A stretch of 64,000 nt of DNA from Gossypium raimondii (GCF_025698545.1 NC_068575.1:59529980-59593979); one strand, 5' to 3'. Numbered from the stretch's first letter, positions 9,111 to 21,071 are shown. The notes: a model not told the origin generated them from the letters alone. Numbers and translations: made by a program.

Positions 9111-12100
9111 CTATGAACCCACCGTCTTTAAAAGAAATGCAGTCTCCAGAGCTGACTCTTTGCATTGAAGATATCTATTTTCCTCTACAACATCTATCGT
9201 TAGATTAAGTAGTATGGGGTGTTTGGGATCATAAATAGTTTGTTCACGAACTCGAGCGACCCATTTTGCCGCTTCCCAAACTCCAAATCTGAAAAAATGT
9301 TGAACAGAAAGGGATTATTGCCTACTTCAATTACAAGGGAAAAATATATCAACTAGAAGGCTCAATGTAGTACTAATAGTCGGCACTTCCGTTTACACGC
9401 ACAAACAGATTTGATCAAGAATGAATTTCTGAAGTCCCAAGTGTATCTATATGCTGCTATTCAATCGTAAGTTAAGCTCACAAGTTCATGCATCTCTTTT
9501 TCTCTGGATGGCATATCTTTTAGTTTATCAGTGTCAAAAAATTGTAAGTTCAGATAACTGAACAAAACACGACACAGCTACAAGAAGGGCTACTTACCGT
9601 GTGTTGAAGGATGTGGAGACTAATACAGCTGGATAAAGAGCATTCTTCTGAATATTGTCATAGGGAGAAAATTTCCTTATGGCATGAAACTCATCAATAT
9701 CCCCAGGGTAACCAAACTCTTCATAATCGGCAGCCGTCAGAGGTAAAATGGGGTATAGCAGAGTGTTGGTTGCATCTAAAAAAGGAACCTGAAACAGATC
9801 GAAGGATGAAATAAGTTTACATAGAACTATGAAATAAAATAACAAAACCAGCTTATTCCCATATGATATTCTAAATTACCTTGTACCATATATCCTAGAA
9901 GACAAATAGTGAAAAATGTTAGTCTGTTTTACCTTTTCTTACCCATAAAATACAACAAAGGATTAATAATAGCGGAAAGACTCATAAGAATGCTGAAAAC
10001 AAATGTGTCTAGTCAACACAAGCAAATTAAGACTATGCAGCAAGCATACGGGAGCAGACACAAAAGCAAAAGAGAAGATTTTTCAAACCTTCAAAACTGC
10101 AGCACGGAATAAATCCGGGCAGCAATTGATGGCTGAGGCAACCAGGAGTCCTCCGACACTATATCCCCAACCAGCAAGCTTGTTTTCTTGCACAATCTCT
10201 TTTTCAACAAGGTACTTTGCACAAGAGATGTAATCTTTGATTGAATTCTGTTTCTTTGTGCGTCGGCCATCATGATGCCATTTCTTACCACCACCACCAC
10301 CACCTCTGCAAGACATACCACCCATAAACCAAGAAAAAATTGTTATGTATGCTTTTTTTTTGGACATAAATTAGCTATAGAAAACTGAAGGCAGTGATAG
10401 CCAGGAAGAACTACTATAATCGTAATGGAAAACAAACCTTACATCAGCATAAGCAACAATCCAACCGCGATCAAGAAGACTTTTCAACTCACTACGCCAC
10501 CTTTTATCAAGTATTTCACCATAAGCTCCATGTCCGTGAAGCAATCCAGGGCTTTGGCTATCCTTTCTATTTTTGCGTGAGTAAACAATAGTTAAAGGAA
10601 CCATAGCCCCATCATAAGAAGAGACATAGTGATGTTCGCAAGCATAAAATTCAGAGAGGTCATTCCACAAGTTTCTGTCTTCAGATTTGACATCATTCAT
10701 AGAAGAAAATTTCACATTTGTTGTCTTCTCAGCAATGGCTGAAGACAACGCTGTACCATACAAAATCCGGGTTCTTTCATGAAGCATATTTTGCTGTTGA
10801 ACAATATTCCACTTGCCATTTGATAAGTCATAATCAACCACAGCATCAGGCATCTGTCAATAATTAAAAATTAGGAATATCAATATTGATGAAAAATTGA
10901 CTAATTTTAACATATATGGCAGGAAAACCGTGAAAATAAACATGAATAAAGTAATAAACATGATGTGAAAAAATTTAGATACATAACTAACAATATTACT
11001 TAAAATCATGAATGAAAATGCTGCCATATGAGCTACTCAATGTCATATTTTACTCATCCTAGAGGAGAAACATGAACAGTTTCTTGACCGTATTCAAATC
11101 AAGTAAGTATCAATCCAAATCATAACAAAAATTGTTTATCTCTAGAAGCCATCCAGGAAACAAGTTGGTTTAAGCAGCTAATATTCAAAACAAAAAACCT
11201 AAATTACAAACAATAAAGGAAACATATCTTCCATCATTGACACCACACATTTATAGCTCCATTAAGCTTTCTTTGTTTTCTAACCAATGCATATGTAGGA
11301 TCCATGCATCAAACTCCTATAAAATTACTAATAAGTAGAGATGATAAGGGAATAGCCGTTCTACATTAAGAGCTAAATACAGTTCAGAAGGTAGTCATCT
11401 ACATACCACAGGTGCTGATATTGTGAAGCGCATAGTTTTGGAGTAGTAGTCATAGTTTGGCCCAGGAGAAATGTTACAAACATGTTTTGGAAGAGGAAGG
11501 AAATGAGGCTGAAGCTCTCTCAGATGAACGGCTTGCTGCAATAAAACAGAAGACAGGAAGAGAGTATATGTAAGAATGCCATAAAGAAAAAGGGTAACAA
11601 GGGGGTTAAAGGAAGGGAGATGGAGTATGAGCAGTAAGCACAAAAATATATATTTCCTACCTTCCAACCAGGTAATGGTAGAGCAACAGAGCAGATTCCA
11701 TATTTTCGACCTTCCCTTGTAAGAAGAACCAAGTGCGAGTTGCAGAAATCACCATCCTCTATGACCAAGTTTTGATCACCAATGAATACATTCTGTGGTC
11801 CATAAGACATGAGATTACTTAAATAACAAAGCGAGCATGGGTAAAATTTAACAGAGCAAGAAATGTCTATGGGCGTGAGCACATATCATTCAACCTCAGT
11901 GCAAAAGGGAAAAAAAAGGTGCATTTATGAACTAGGGGACGAAAGAAAAAGATATGAAGGAAGTCATATTAGATTCACCAACCTCCCAAATTCTAGGATT
12001 GGATGAAGAATCAACAGGGCTTCGAAGAAGATAATGACTATCAACTATTTGTCCATCCTTGGGTGCATCAGTAAATAAATAAAGGTATCCTTGATGATGC

Positions 12101-13634
12101 TCGAGAACGCAGTGAACAATACCTTCACTCTCCCAAACTAAGTTCATGCCGGAAAAGGGGTCAGCTGCATTTATCAGAAAGACCTAAAATATGGTAAGAA
12201 AGTGTTAACACCATTTGAGCATAATCATTTACAACAATCCAAGCCGATTACATGCCATTTTTGCATTCTTACCTTAGAAAATGTAGGAGAAAATGTATTA
12301 GCTGTCACAAAATGGAAATCTTTTGTGTGTCTTATGTTTACATAGACATTTTCATCTTGTTCTTCCAGCAGCAAAACATCTTCATCAGTTGATCCAATCA
12401 TGCTACAGTATATCCTAAAACAAAACATCAAATTTCCAAGTGGACTCTGTTAAATTCATTTGACAACCAAAAAACTAATGAATAGATAAGTGAATTGATT
12501 ATGAAGCCAGCAGTTTTCACCTATATGGCCTCTTATTTTCATCAGTAACGACATAGAGCAACGCCTGCCCATCCTTGACCCATGCCAAATTCGAAACACG
12601 ATTTGCATGAGGCTTGCTGCATAATGCACCAGAATTCAAATTTCTCACAGATAACTTGAAGTAGTCATTGTCCTTATCATACATGGTGTATGCAAGAAAC
12701 TTATGGTCCGGCGATATCTCAGATAATTCTTCATAAGCATAACCTTTAAATACATTCAGAAAGTAATGTCAAAAGGCAGTCTTGGAAGCAAATAAACGAA
12801 GAGGGGTAATCTTACATTCTCTGCAGTACCTCCAAATCTCTCAGCTTCTTGATTGTAATCAAGCAGCTTCTGTTCAATCCTCTTCCCAGAAGTAAAATCA
12901 AATCCAGAACTTGGAGACTTAAGCGAAATGAACTCCTCGTTCAAGCTTGCCAACCTCCTACATAGCACTGGATATTGCTTCCCTTCTTCCACCCTTCTAT
13001 AATACAACCTGCAAACTTATTCAGATTCCAACTAATATAGCAATTATCGTTCCCATACATCCATTAACATAAGCAACTTGAAAACATTGAATTTGCATCA
13101 AGATTATCTCCTATGAAACATAAAACAGGGTATTTGCTTCTTCTTTTTTTTTTTTGTTTTACTTGCTCGTCTAATCGTCCCAAGATTTTCCAAAACACCA
13201 CATTTGACAGCTCGTATTTTCTAAACCAAAAAAAGGAAATATTGAAGGACGTACCATGGACCCCAACGGAGTGGAGGTGTAGAGAGATCAAAGTTCAAGC
13301 GAGAGGCCATCTCAGACTGGAGCTTAGTTTGGAGTCGCTCAGTGTCCGACATGACAGCTTCAGTATACTTCTCTTCCTGTTCCATATACATGTCCATATG
13401 TCGCATGGCGACTTTGTCTTGGAGAGAAGACATCCAGGAGTAAGGATCTTCCCAAGTGACATCATGGAAAGTGAATGTTTGTGGTTTTTGAGGGGCTTTT
13501 GGAGGCTTCGGTGGGGAGGGTGGATTTGCTGTTTTGGGGGGGTTGTACTTGGCTGAGCGGTGATAGTGGTTGTGGTGGTGCCAAAGGATGATGGTGGAAC
13601 GGTGGCGGACGGTGGTTCGGAGGTGGCGTAGCAT
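9111..13634 (-). CDS. Prolyl oligopeptidase family protein (S9A/oligopeptidase B-like), probable pseudoenzyme
   Basis: Eleven exons (13634-13255, 13008-12830, 12743-12521, 12414-12273, 12183-11983, 11792-11661, 11535-11407, 10853-10438, 10305-10089, 9788-9598, 9288-9111) join in frame to 795 residues. An Arg/His-rich N-terminus (about residues 1-40) suggests organelle targeting. Then come the S9 N-terminal motif (DPYSWM), the beta-propeller (SPDHKFLAYTMYDKDNDYF), and the hydrolase domain with ADVRGGGGGGKKWH and nucleophile Ser650 in GWGYSVGG. The region that normally carries the catalytic Asp reads STSFNTRFGVWEAAKW with no Asp, and the region that normally reads G-G-H-F reads LNLTIDVVEEN with no His. 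The fold is clear but classical peptidase activity is doubtful. From memory this resembles Arabidopsis At5g66960. The first intron sits at W-L-YYRR and all phases close. Confidence 0.88.
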
Positions 13635-14969
13635 TTTACTGATGGGGTTTAGTGAAGGGTTTTGAAGAAATTGGGAAGCTTTTTAGTAGTTCGGCTTTGG
13701 GCCTTTTTTATAATTGGGTTGGATTTGAATAAGTTGACATTTTCTTCCTATTTCAAAGAAAACCCAAAACTAAATAAATCCATTATTGTCCAAATCCTAA
13801 ATGGATCTCCGAAAATATACAAAATTATTATTATTAAGAGTTGGGTCTAATTTTCCCTCAGTCCCTACACTCTTTGGACTCTGGAAATTTAGTCTCTCTA
13901 CAATCAGTGTCTTGATAATTTTCTATATATTAGAATTATTATAATAATGATCATATATATACACATCAGAGACGAATGTTGAACTTCACTGCTTCAGTGC
14001 TTCTCGTGTCCTGCTGTTATAAATTCCATGCAATCATCAAAGACGGGTTAAATTGGGATATGTGGATTTCTTTTTTTTCTATTTTTCTGTTTGATTTCCG
14101 AGAAAATGATTGAAAGTGACAGATTTGCATCGAGATTTATGAAGCCCCCAGTTTTGGTGATAAACTACTGAATTTGCCCATTGTTTTCCTATTTAGCAAT
14201 CGTCATTTATGATCTACTGCATCGAGCAAAGTTCCAAATAATGTCCTATAAATCTGTCCCTTGCTTTTACTTTTTGTGTAAAATTTAAGCGAGTGAGTTA
14301 TTGGATAGCTGCATTTTCCCAATAACAGTCGGCACATCAGTTGTGTCCTATGATCCTATCCTTCACCGCCACAAACCGATACTCTCGGAGTAAACCCGCT
14401 GAGTTCAAGTTTTTTAAAACTCGAATTTGATAGAGTTTAAATGCATTAAAACTTGTTAAATTAATAAGAAGTAAACATGATTAGGGCAGGGGATAAGGAT
14501 GCTAAAGATTGACTTCAACCTCACAATTGCACAGTGAGCACACAGTTATGTAGTTATTGGCATAAAAAATAAATTTGATCTCTATCCTTAGCACCTTAGC
14601 TACAAACTTCTTTTTTTAAGGAACAAAGTTAATTATTTATATTTCAATTTGAGTTTGAATTAATATCTTTTTTATTAATTACGGATAAAAGTATATATTA
14701 AACCACTCAGATTGGTTTAGGTGATTTAGGTTCATTAAGTTTGAATTAATGACTTTTAAAATTAAATTGAATTTAATTTACTTTAAATTTAAGTGATTGA
14801 ATTTAATTTTTCCAATTTGTATTAAAATTGACATATTTTATCAAAATATTTAAATTTGAATATTTGTTAAATATTTAAACTTAATTTTGTAATAATTAAT
14901 CTAAATAAGTATCATAAGTATCTAAAAAAAAAACACATAGTACATTTTTAAAGTTATTTATGGAATGAG
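13635..14969. other. Intergenic, upstream of the oligopeptidase gene
   Basis: AT-rich. It includes a degenerate repeat-like start at about 13848-13900 (wording CCTCAGTCCCTACACTCTTT, common in dispersed plant repeats). No gene is seen. Confidence 0.5.
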
Positions 14970-16265
14970 CGCTCTTATTTTGTGATGGCTATGAATGTGC
15001 TATCAAGGTTACTTGATGAAGTAGCAGCTAGCCAAGTGTCTCATTACCAGCTAGGGCCCGAAAGATAGAACTTATGTTTTGCAAATGATCTTCTCATTTT
15101 TGTCGAAGGGGAGCTTGAGTCTATTGTTGGAGTTCAGTGCATCATGGGTTGAAGTTGAATCCTTCAAAGAGTGAGGTTTACTCAGTCTCAAGTTGAGTTG
15201 GAGGAGGTGCATAAGATTACTGGATTTACATTGGCTTGTTTACCAGTAAGATATTTGGGGAAATTGACAGTAAAAGATTGTGCCCCTTTGCTAGAAAAGG
15301 TTGCCATGAAGGTTAATGGGTGGGCAGCTAAAACTTTGTCTTATGCAGGAAAGGCTCAATTGGTTCAAGCTATGTTGTTTCACATTAAGAACTATTGGGC
15401 ATGGCATTTTCTTTGGCGTAAGCAAGTGGTTAAGTTGGTGAATCAAATGTGTATGAGATTTTTATGGAAAGGACAAAATGAAAAAGTTAAAGTAGCTAGA
15501 GTGACTTGGGAGCAAATTCGTAAGCCGAAAAATGAAGGAGGTTTGAGTCTTAAAGATCTTGCCAGTTGAAACAAAGCATTCGTAATTCAACACCTTTGGC
15601 CCATTCTTATCCAAGTTGGTTCATTGTGGATTGCTTGGATCAATGCTTACATGCTAAGGGGAAGACATGTTATGCAATTGCCTTTAGTTCAGAATAGTAG
15701 CTGGGGTTGGAAGAAATTGATGTGCTTAATAAACCAAGCAAGAGGTTGGCCATTGCAAGGACAGAGATATCAAGTAAGGTTTGGCAAGAAATAAGGCCAA
15801 AGGCTAGCAAGGTGCCTTGGAGTAGGGTCATCCGGTGCCCTATTTGTACTCCTAAGCATTTAATTATATCTTGGTTGGCTACATTAGACAGGTTGCTTAC
15901 AAAAAATAAAATAAGGGCTTGAGGAATGAACATAGATGAAAGTGGTATAATTTGTAAATTAGGTCAAGAGACTAGAGACCACTTGTTTGAGGAAAGTGTT
16001 TACTCTAGAAGAATTTGGCAAGAGATACTAAAACTTGGCAAATTAAACAGGGAACCTGGGACTTGGAGACAGGAGCAAGTGAGCAACAATGGTTGCAAGC
16101 AAAGCTAAAAGGAAAAGCCTTGATTACAGTGCTTCTTAGGCTGGCTTGGATATGGCGAAAAAGGAATTGTTGACAATTTAGGAACCAACAAAGATCCGAA
16201 CTGGAGTTGTTGGAATTGATTAAGGACATAATAAGAGTTAAATTGTTAACTGCTAAAATCAATCA
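14970..16265 (+). mobile_element. LINE (L1-type non-LTR retrotransposon), 5'-truncated remnant
   Basis: Reading pieces on the plus strand show the last part of a plant L1 reverse transcriptase. There is a FANDLL relic of the FADD catalytic box near 15080, then a clear block at 15171-15569 with VRYLGKLTVKD, LSYAGKAQLVQAM and PKNEGGLSLKDL. After that comes a zf-RVT-like Cys/His region (about 15775-16020, IRCPICT and ETRDHLFEE). Stops and frame changes separate the pieces, and endonuclease and ORF1 are absent. The 3' tail is not sharply defined. Confidence 0.85.
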
Positions 16266-16586
16266 ATACAAAACACACTTATCCACATAATGTGTGAATC
16301 AATATTGTTTGTAGGCTTCTATTCCTACCATTTCATCGTCTTCTCTTATTTTTTCTCATGTTCTTTGTTATCCTTATTCTTTTTTTCTAATAAAGATCCC
16401 TCTTTTTTTTTGTTTCTTTTTTCTGGAAACCAATCTTCTTGTTTTTAACTATCAAGTTTGGGATTCTTTTTTTTTTTAACTCAATATGCAATAAAAAGAA
16501 AATTTTTTGGTGCTGATAGCGAACGTGATGAGCATGGGATCCGATGAAAGCCACCTCAGTTATGGGTATGAGGCTTTGGATACTAA
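16266..16586. other. Intergenic, pyrimidine-rich
   Basis: T/C-rich sequence between the LINE remnant and a MITE. Part of it may be the LINE 3' end. No gene is seen. Confidence 0.4.
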
Positions 16587-16736
16587 GGGTGGGTTTGGAT
16601 GGGCGATTGGGTGCAGTGCGGTTTATTTAGCTTATTTTTTGTCTCACGCTACAGTATCGCTACAGTATCTAATATCACCGCCACTGTTGTTTTTACACTA
16701 ATCGCAAGTAAACACACCGCTCATCCAAACTCATCC
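16587..16736. mobile_element. Tourist-like MITE, copy 1 (150 bp)
   Basis: Inverted ends GGGTGGGTTTGGATGGGCG and, reverse-complemented, GGATGAGTTTGGATGAGCG are flanked on both sides by TAA (16584-16586 and 16737-16739). Length is 150 bp with no coding. A copy of the same length in inverted orientation lies at 19583-19732. A TAA target duplication fits PIF/Harbinger-type (Tourist) MITEs. Confidence 0.8.
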
Positions 16737-17333
16737 TAAATAATGTTTTTTTTTTTTGTTGTCTGAAGCTTTATAGATTTTCATAGCTTCCTTTGGTGAG
16801 TTGGTTTTATCGGCTACACATTGCTGCTTTTTTTTCTTCTCATTTACTGTATTTACAAGCTGCCGATGATTGAGCTTATCATTGGTATGATTTGAAGTCT
16901 AAACCTTTGCTTAATATTCTTGAAAAATATAACCAGAATTTACCCGTGAGGTGATGCAGTTACATGTTTGCCATGCTTTTTTTTTTTGGGGGGGGGGGGC
17001 GTATTTTTCTTTTTTCTCTTTTTATATTTATCAGTTTATCTGATAGCTAAATGTCGAATAAAACGAAATAATCTAATGGCACGTACCATGGTGACAAGGC
17101 TGCTTTGAGTGGGCCAACCAAATAACATTCTGTGTCAGTCCACAGCTTCAACGTTGGATCTTAGGTATTCAATGGAAAAATCCATAGTATTTTATATTAA
17201 AAGAGTATCCCACTCCGCACTCGCCCCTGGTTTGAGTGGAACATTGAAATAATACCCATAAAGAAAAAAAAAACCGGCAGATAACCCAACTTCCCCACTG
17301 AATTTTAATTAATTAATGGGCAAACCTTTCTTC
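16737..17333. other. Intergenic, upstream of the small gene
   Basis: Between the MITE and the TATA box. It contains a T-run/G-run at 16977-16999 and no gene. Confidence 0.5.
16977..16999. repeat. Homopolymer pair T11 G12
   Basis: Eleven T followed directly by twelve G on the plus strand. A G12 run is unusual in this AT-rich sequence and could form a G-quadruplex or reflect an assembly artefact. Confidence 0.8.
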
Positions 17334-17340
17334 TATAAAT
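17334..17340 (+). promoter_or_regulatory. TATA box
   Basis: TATAAAT stands 106 bases before the ATG at 17446, with a pyrimidine-rich leader between. This is the expected spacing for a short 5' UTR and supports the small gene being real. Confidence 0.65.
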
Positions 17341-17445
17341 GGATGCCCCCTTTGCCTCTTATTTCGCCTCCTTCATATCTGGTATCTCTATTCTCCATTT
17401 TTCATTACTTCCTCCATTCCCTCACCTCTCAGAAAGAAGAAAATT

Positions 17446-17748
17446 ATGGATTTCATGATTCACAAAGCTCAGCCATATTTCGCAGTCACTGATGAGAAGA
17501 TGATGAATACGAATAACCCAGAAAGTGAACATGGTCAACAACCAAACAACATCGTCACCAGCCAACTCCAGATAAGATCCTCACCTCGGTCATCCCCTGA
17601 AGCTCTGGAGAAAGAGGCTGTTCTTAGACGAATCCGCCATCACAAGTGCAAAAACAGAGTCAAACGTGCTTTTCAGGCTTTGGTTGGCGGCGACGGACAA
17701 GCTCAAGAAAAATGGATGGAACTGGGCGATGCTTTCACTTGTCCTTAA
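17446..17748 (+). CDS. Small basic protein of unknown function, 100 aa
   Basis: A single-exon frame of 100 residues behind a good TATA box and a pyrimidine-rich leader. The first half is polar, with many Asn, Gln and Ser. The second half carries a basic helix-like segment (about residues 50-80, KEAVLRRIRHHKCKNRVKRA) followed by FQALVGG and an acidic-aromatic end (EKWMELGDAF). I see no signal peptide or membrane segment. The basic segment could bind nucleic acid or calmodulin (inference only). Similar small plant proteins with an RRIRHHK segment may exist, but I cannot name the family. Confidence 0.65.
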   Translation: MDFMIHKAQPYFAVTDEKMMNTNNPESEHGQQPNNIVTSQLQIRSSPRSSPEALEKEAVLRRIRHHKCKNRVKRAFQALVGGDGQAQEKWMELGDAFTCP

Positions 17749-19582
17749 ACATTCTGTAAAAACCCAGAAATTCATGGGATCTGTAAATGGCTTGAATGTT
17801 ATTGATCATGGATGATGATGAAAGATTTTGACTGTAACACTCTTGTTTTAGAAGAGCTGTTTAATTTGGAATGCATGGTTTCTCGTTCACACGAATCTAG
17901 GAGCATATGAAGAATAACAGTATAGTTTATGTTCCTATTTAGATTAAACGAATTCAGGTTTGATTATCTGACTGGAATAGTTTTTTAATTAGTATTAAAA
18001 AAAGTTCAATTTCATCCAACGTAATTTAAGGAAAGCTCGTCTTACTCTGAGATTTTTAACTCAAATTAATAATGGAAAGTTAATCAAACTCAAAATGGAT
18101 TTCGTCTTTAATCCTATTGAGAGCAAGTAACCTGAGAAAGGTGGAGCTAATAATTTAATAAAACTGTAAAGTGAATGTTGATTGGATCTCTGTGTTGAAA
18201 CCATATTATAAATTACAAAAAGAAATATGAGTATAATAAAATCCCACCTACCAAAACAAGGGACCTTTCAAAATTGGGGCTTCAAATGGATCCAGCACTG
18301 GAGCTCTCAATATTTTCGTCTCGAGATTCAATACTCTTTTCAATTCATTAAATCTTAAGCAGCTTTAGCTACAATAACGAGGAGCATAAATCTCCTCTGG
18401 GCCTGGCGACTTTCTTTTACACAAAAAAAAAAAATGCAAACAATCCTCTAAAAAAAAAAACCTTAACTCAATATATTAAAAAATCAATTTTAAATAATTA
18501 ATGATTAACCTGGCCTTCGTTTTCTTTTCTGTATTTCTCTTATTTCTTCTCCCTGCTCGTTTGTAAGCTCTTCGGGTGCGTCAGAGTCGCAATATCCCTA
18601 AATAATGTAAAGATGGTGAAATCCGAATTATCCCATAAACTTCATATTGAATCGAGATTCTTTTTTGTTCTTGAATCGTGAATGTATGTAAAGATGGTAA
18701 GTTTTTCTTTTGGGTTTCAAAGTCGATCATAAAACAGATCTGACAAGTTTGCTCTAACTCGCTTAAAATTATAAAAAATAAATATTAAATCCTAAATAAG
18801 CTGCAGCAAGATATTTATAAATTCATCGAATATACATGAAGCCCGATGATTTTTCCTTTTTAAAAAAAATTTGGCTTACGAGTGTATAAAGCTGTCAAAC
18901 TTTGTCAAAGAAAGTAATTAAACCCTTTTTTTTTTTACACTCAATTAAGCCCAAATTGAGTTTGTAGCCCATCTCCCATTTTCGCCTTTGATCCTCGACA
19001 TCTCAATCTCGTCGCTAACTACGTACTACAGATTCAATTACAGAATTAACATTAATTCCTCGTTTAATACAGATATACCAACAACCAAGTATATTTGTAT
19101 TATTTACAATTAAGTCCCCTTTTAAATGATAATATTCAAAATGCTCGTATCTCTAAATTTCTCCGATCGAATTAAAATCCAACTTTACATTCATTCACTA
19201 AGGATCTTATATTTTCAATTTATAACCAAATTTTCCAACAACTTTCATTTTATTCAATTTAGTCTCTAATGTCATAAAATTAACTAACAAGCTTAAATTA
19301 AATTCTAACTTAATCTAACACTTTCTATTACCTTCAAATATAGTCTTAATATATACCAAGCCTATAATTAATAAATTAATCATTATCAAGCTTCAAAATC
19401 TCTAAAATCCATTGATGACAATTTTAACAAGTCATCCTAATTGAGAAATGTAAAAGTTGGGTCATATAAACCAAGCTCTCGTGATATAAAATCCATAAAA
19501 AAATTTACAAAAATATCATTTTTACCTTTTGAATTTTGGATCGGCAAAAGCTTGGACAACTTTGATGATATAATCATATTAA
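17749..19582. other. Intergenic, AT-rich
   Basis: Downstream of the small gene up to the second MITE. No gene or RNA is recognised. Confidence 0.5.
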
Positions 19583-19732
19583 TGATGGGTTTAAATGGAC
19601 GGTGCGTTTATCTGCGGTTGATGTAAAAATAGCGGTGACAGTGAGATTATATACTACAGCGATACTATAGCGTAGGATAAAAAGTAAATTAAACGCACCA
19701 CACCGAACTCAATTGCCTATCTAAACCCATTC
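19583..19732. mobile_element. Tourist-like MITE, copy 2 (150 bp, inverted relative to copy 1)
   Basis: Starts TGATGGGTTTAAATGGACGG and its reverse-complemented end is GAATGGGTTTAGATAGGC. TAA stands on each side (19580-19582 and 19733-19735). Its reverse complement aligns along its whole length with 16587-16736, including the core with TACAGTATCGCTACAGTAT-like wording. Confidence 0.8.
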
Positions 19733-20298
19733 TAAAACATTTTCATGAATTATAATTGGTTCAAAATTTTCATAGTCCTTGATAAAATTGCACATTAAAA
19801 CCTTTTAATTATTTTCAATTAAATTTTACTAATTTTAATTACCATATAATTTAGTCTCTATATTATTTTTAATAATTTAATCAATTAATCACTCAATGTA
19901 TTAATATTATTATTTATTACCAAACACATAATTATTTTAACTAAATTTCCAATCAACTCATTTTGCAGAGTTTGATTTCAAAATCAAAATTTTCAACACA
20001 GACTAAAATCGAATTATTACAAAATAATTATATTATTCTATTTTTATTAAGTTAAAGTAAATTTTTTACCATGTTTTATTTCAATTAGAAAATATTATTA
20101 TTTTTCATTTTCAACTCAATAAAAAAATCAAATCCTCTCTTTACGTTTCAATTAGAAAATATTATTAATCGATTGAACAAAAACAATAATTGGACGGAAT
20201 TATAATTTAAATATATGATTAGGAAAAAAATTAGGCAACTGTATTATTTAATTAAACTTAATTAAAACAAAATAAATAACTACATTTCGTTAACAAAA
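19733..20298. other. Intergenic, AT-rich
   Basis: AT-rich sequence ending at the stop codon of the minus-strand plastid-type gene. No gene is seen. Confidence 0.5.
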
Positions 20299-20805
20299 TC
20301 ATGATTTTGGGGCCTCAGCCGCTAAAACTCCATTAACAATAGAAGTAGCCACCACAACACCGAGAAACTCGGCTACCGCCACAGCACCAGCCTGAGCCAA
20401 CGCGCCAAAACCAACGGCACTTTCAATCTCCTTTTCAGCTGTTTCTATCTTCTTCTCTGCCGTCTTCAACCCTTTCTCCACTGTAAAGATCCCTCTCTCC
20501 GCCGTCTCCAGCCCTTTCTCCGCCGTCTCCAATCCTTCTTTCACGATCTCCACCGCTTCTTCCTCCGCGCTCTTCAACTTCTTTCTAAAACCGAACAACG
20601 GAATATCCTCCGCATTCGATTCCCGCTCTCTAACTGTCAGTGCCGTCGTTGTAGTCATAAAGAACAGAAGCTGCCTCCGGTTCGAGAGAGAAACTACCGG
20701 CGAAGGTTTACTAACATGCACCTTGACAGATCGTCCACGGTGCGAAGTGTGCACACCGTGGACTGAGAGAGCGTGGAACATAGGTGGCGAAATTGTGGAA
20801 GCCAT
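20299..20805 (-). CDS. Predicted plastid protein with heptad repeats and C-terminal membrane segment
   Basis: A single exon of 168 residues starting MASTISPPM; a longer frame opens 13 codons upstream at 20844 but lacks family-like wording. The Ser/Val-rich, basic N-terminus looks like a chloroplast transit peptide. A following NRRQLLFF segment with small residues could be a Tat-type thylakoid signal. Then come IPLFGFRKKL and about six seven-residue repeats (GLETAEK, GLETAER, GIFTVEK, GLKTAEK, KIETAEK, EIESAVG), an amphipathic helix. A hydrophobic segment near the end (about AVAVAEFLGVVVATSIV) could span a membrane. It resembles, from memory, a poorly described thylakoid protein family (Arabidopsis At5g42765-like). 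It lies head to head with NASP. Confidence 0.75.
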   Translation of the reverse strand: MASTISPPMFHALSVHGVHTSHRGRSVKVHVSKPSPVVSLSNRRQLLFFMTTTTALTVRERESNAEDIPLFGFRKKLKSAEEEAVEIVKEGLETAEKGLETAERGIFTVEKGLKTAEKKIETAEKEIESAVGFGALAQAGAVAVAEFLGVVVATSIVNGVLAAEAPKS

Positions 20806-21071
20806 TTTTGCTATCCTTTGGAAATCAAAATGTGTGACACCCAATAAATTTAAAAGATTTTATTGTTTCTCTAAAATACGGAAATACCCTCCGTCGCTTT
20901 CTTTTACGAAACGTCGCCGTTTATGTTCGGTCTTTCGTCTTACAACCCCTAATTTATGTAATTTTCCGCTAGAAATGGTTTTTCGAAGAAATCTTAATAG
21001 GGAAACGCCAAAACTTCTTTTCTATCTCCCTTTATTTTAAATTTTCTCTAAATTACTGAATTTAAGAAGTG
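20806..21071. promoter_or_regulatory. Compact divergent promoter between plastid-type gene and NASP
   Basis: The two start codons are 266 bases apart on opposite strands, so 5' UTRs and promoters of both genes must share this interval. No clear TATA box is seen, as often in bidirectional promoters of constitutive genes. Confidence 0.55.

Noticed and set aside
12816-12830. Alternative donor AAT/GTAAGA for the second exon of the oligopeptidase gene
   Set aside because: It breaks the frame into the next exon, while GGAG/GTACTG gives the expected RFGGYAYEE.
14370-14410. AACCCGCTGAGTTCAAG resembles the start of 25S rRNA (ACCCGCTGAGTTTAAG)
   Set aside because: Only about 16 bases match and neither side continues as rRNA; chance similarity.
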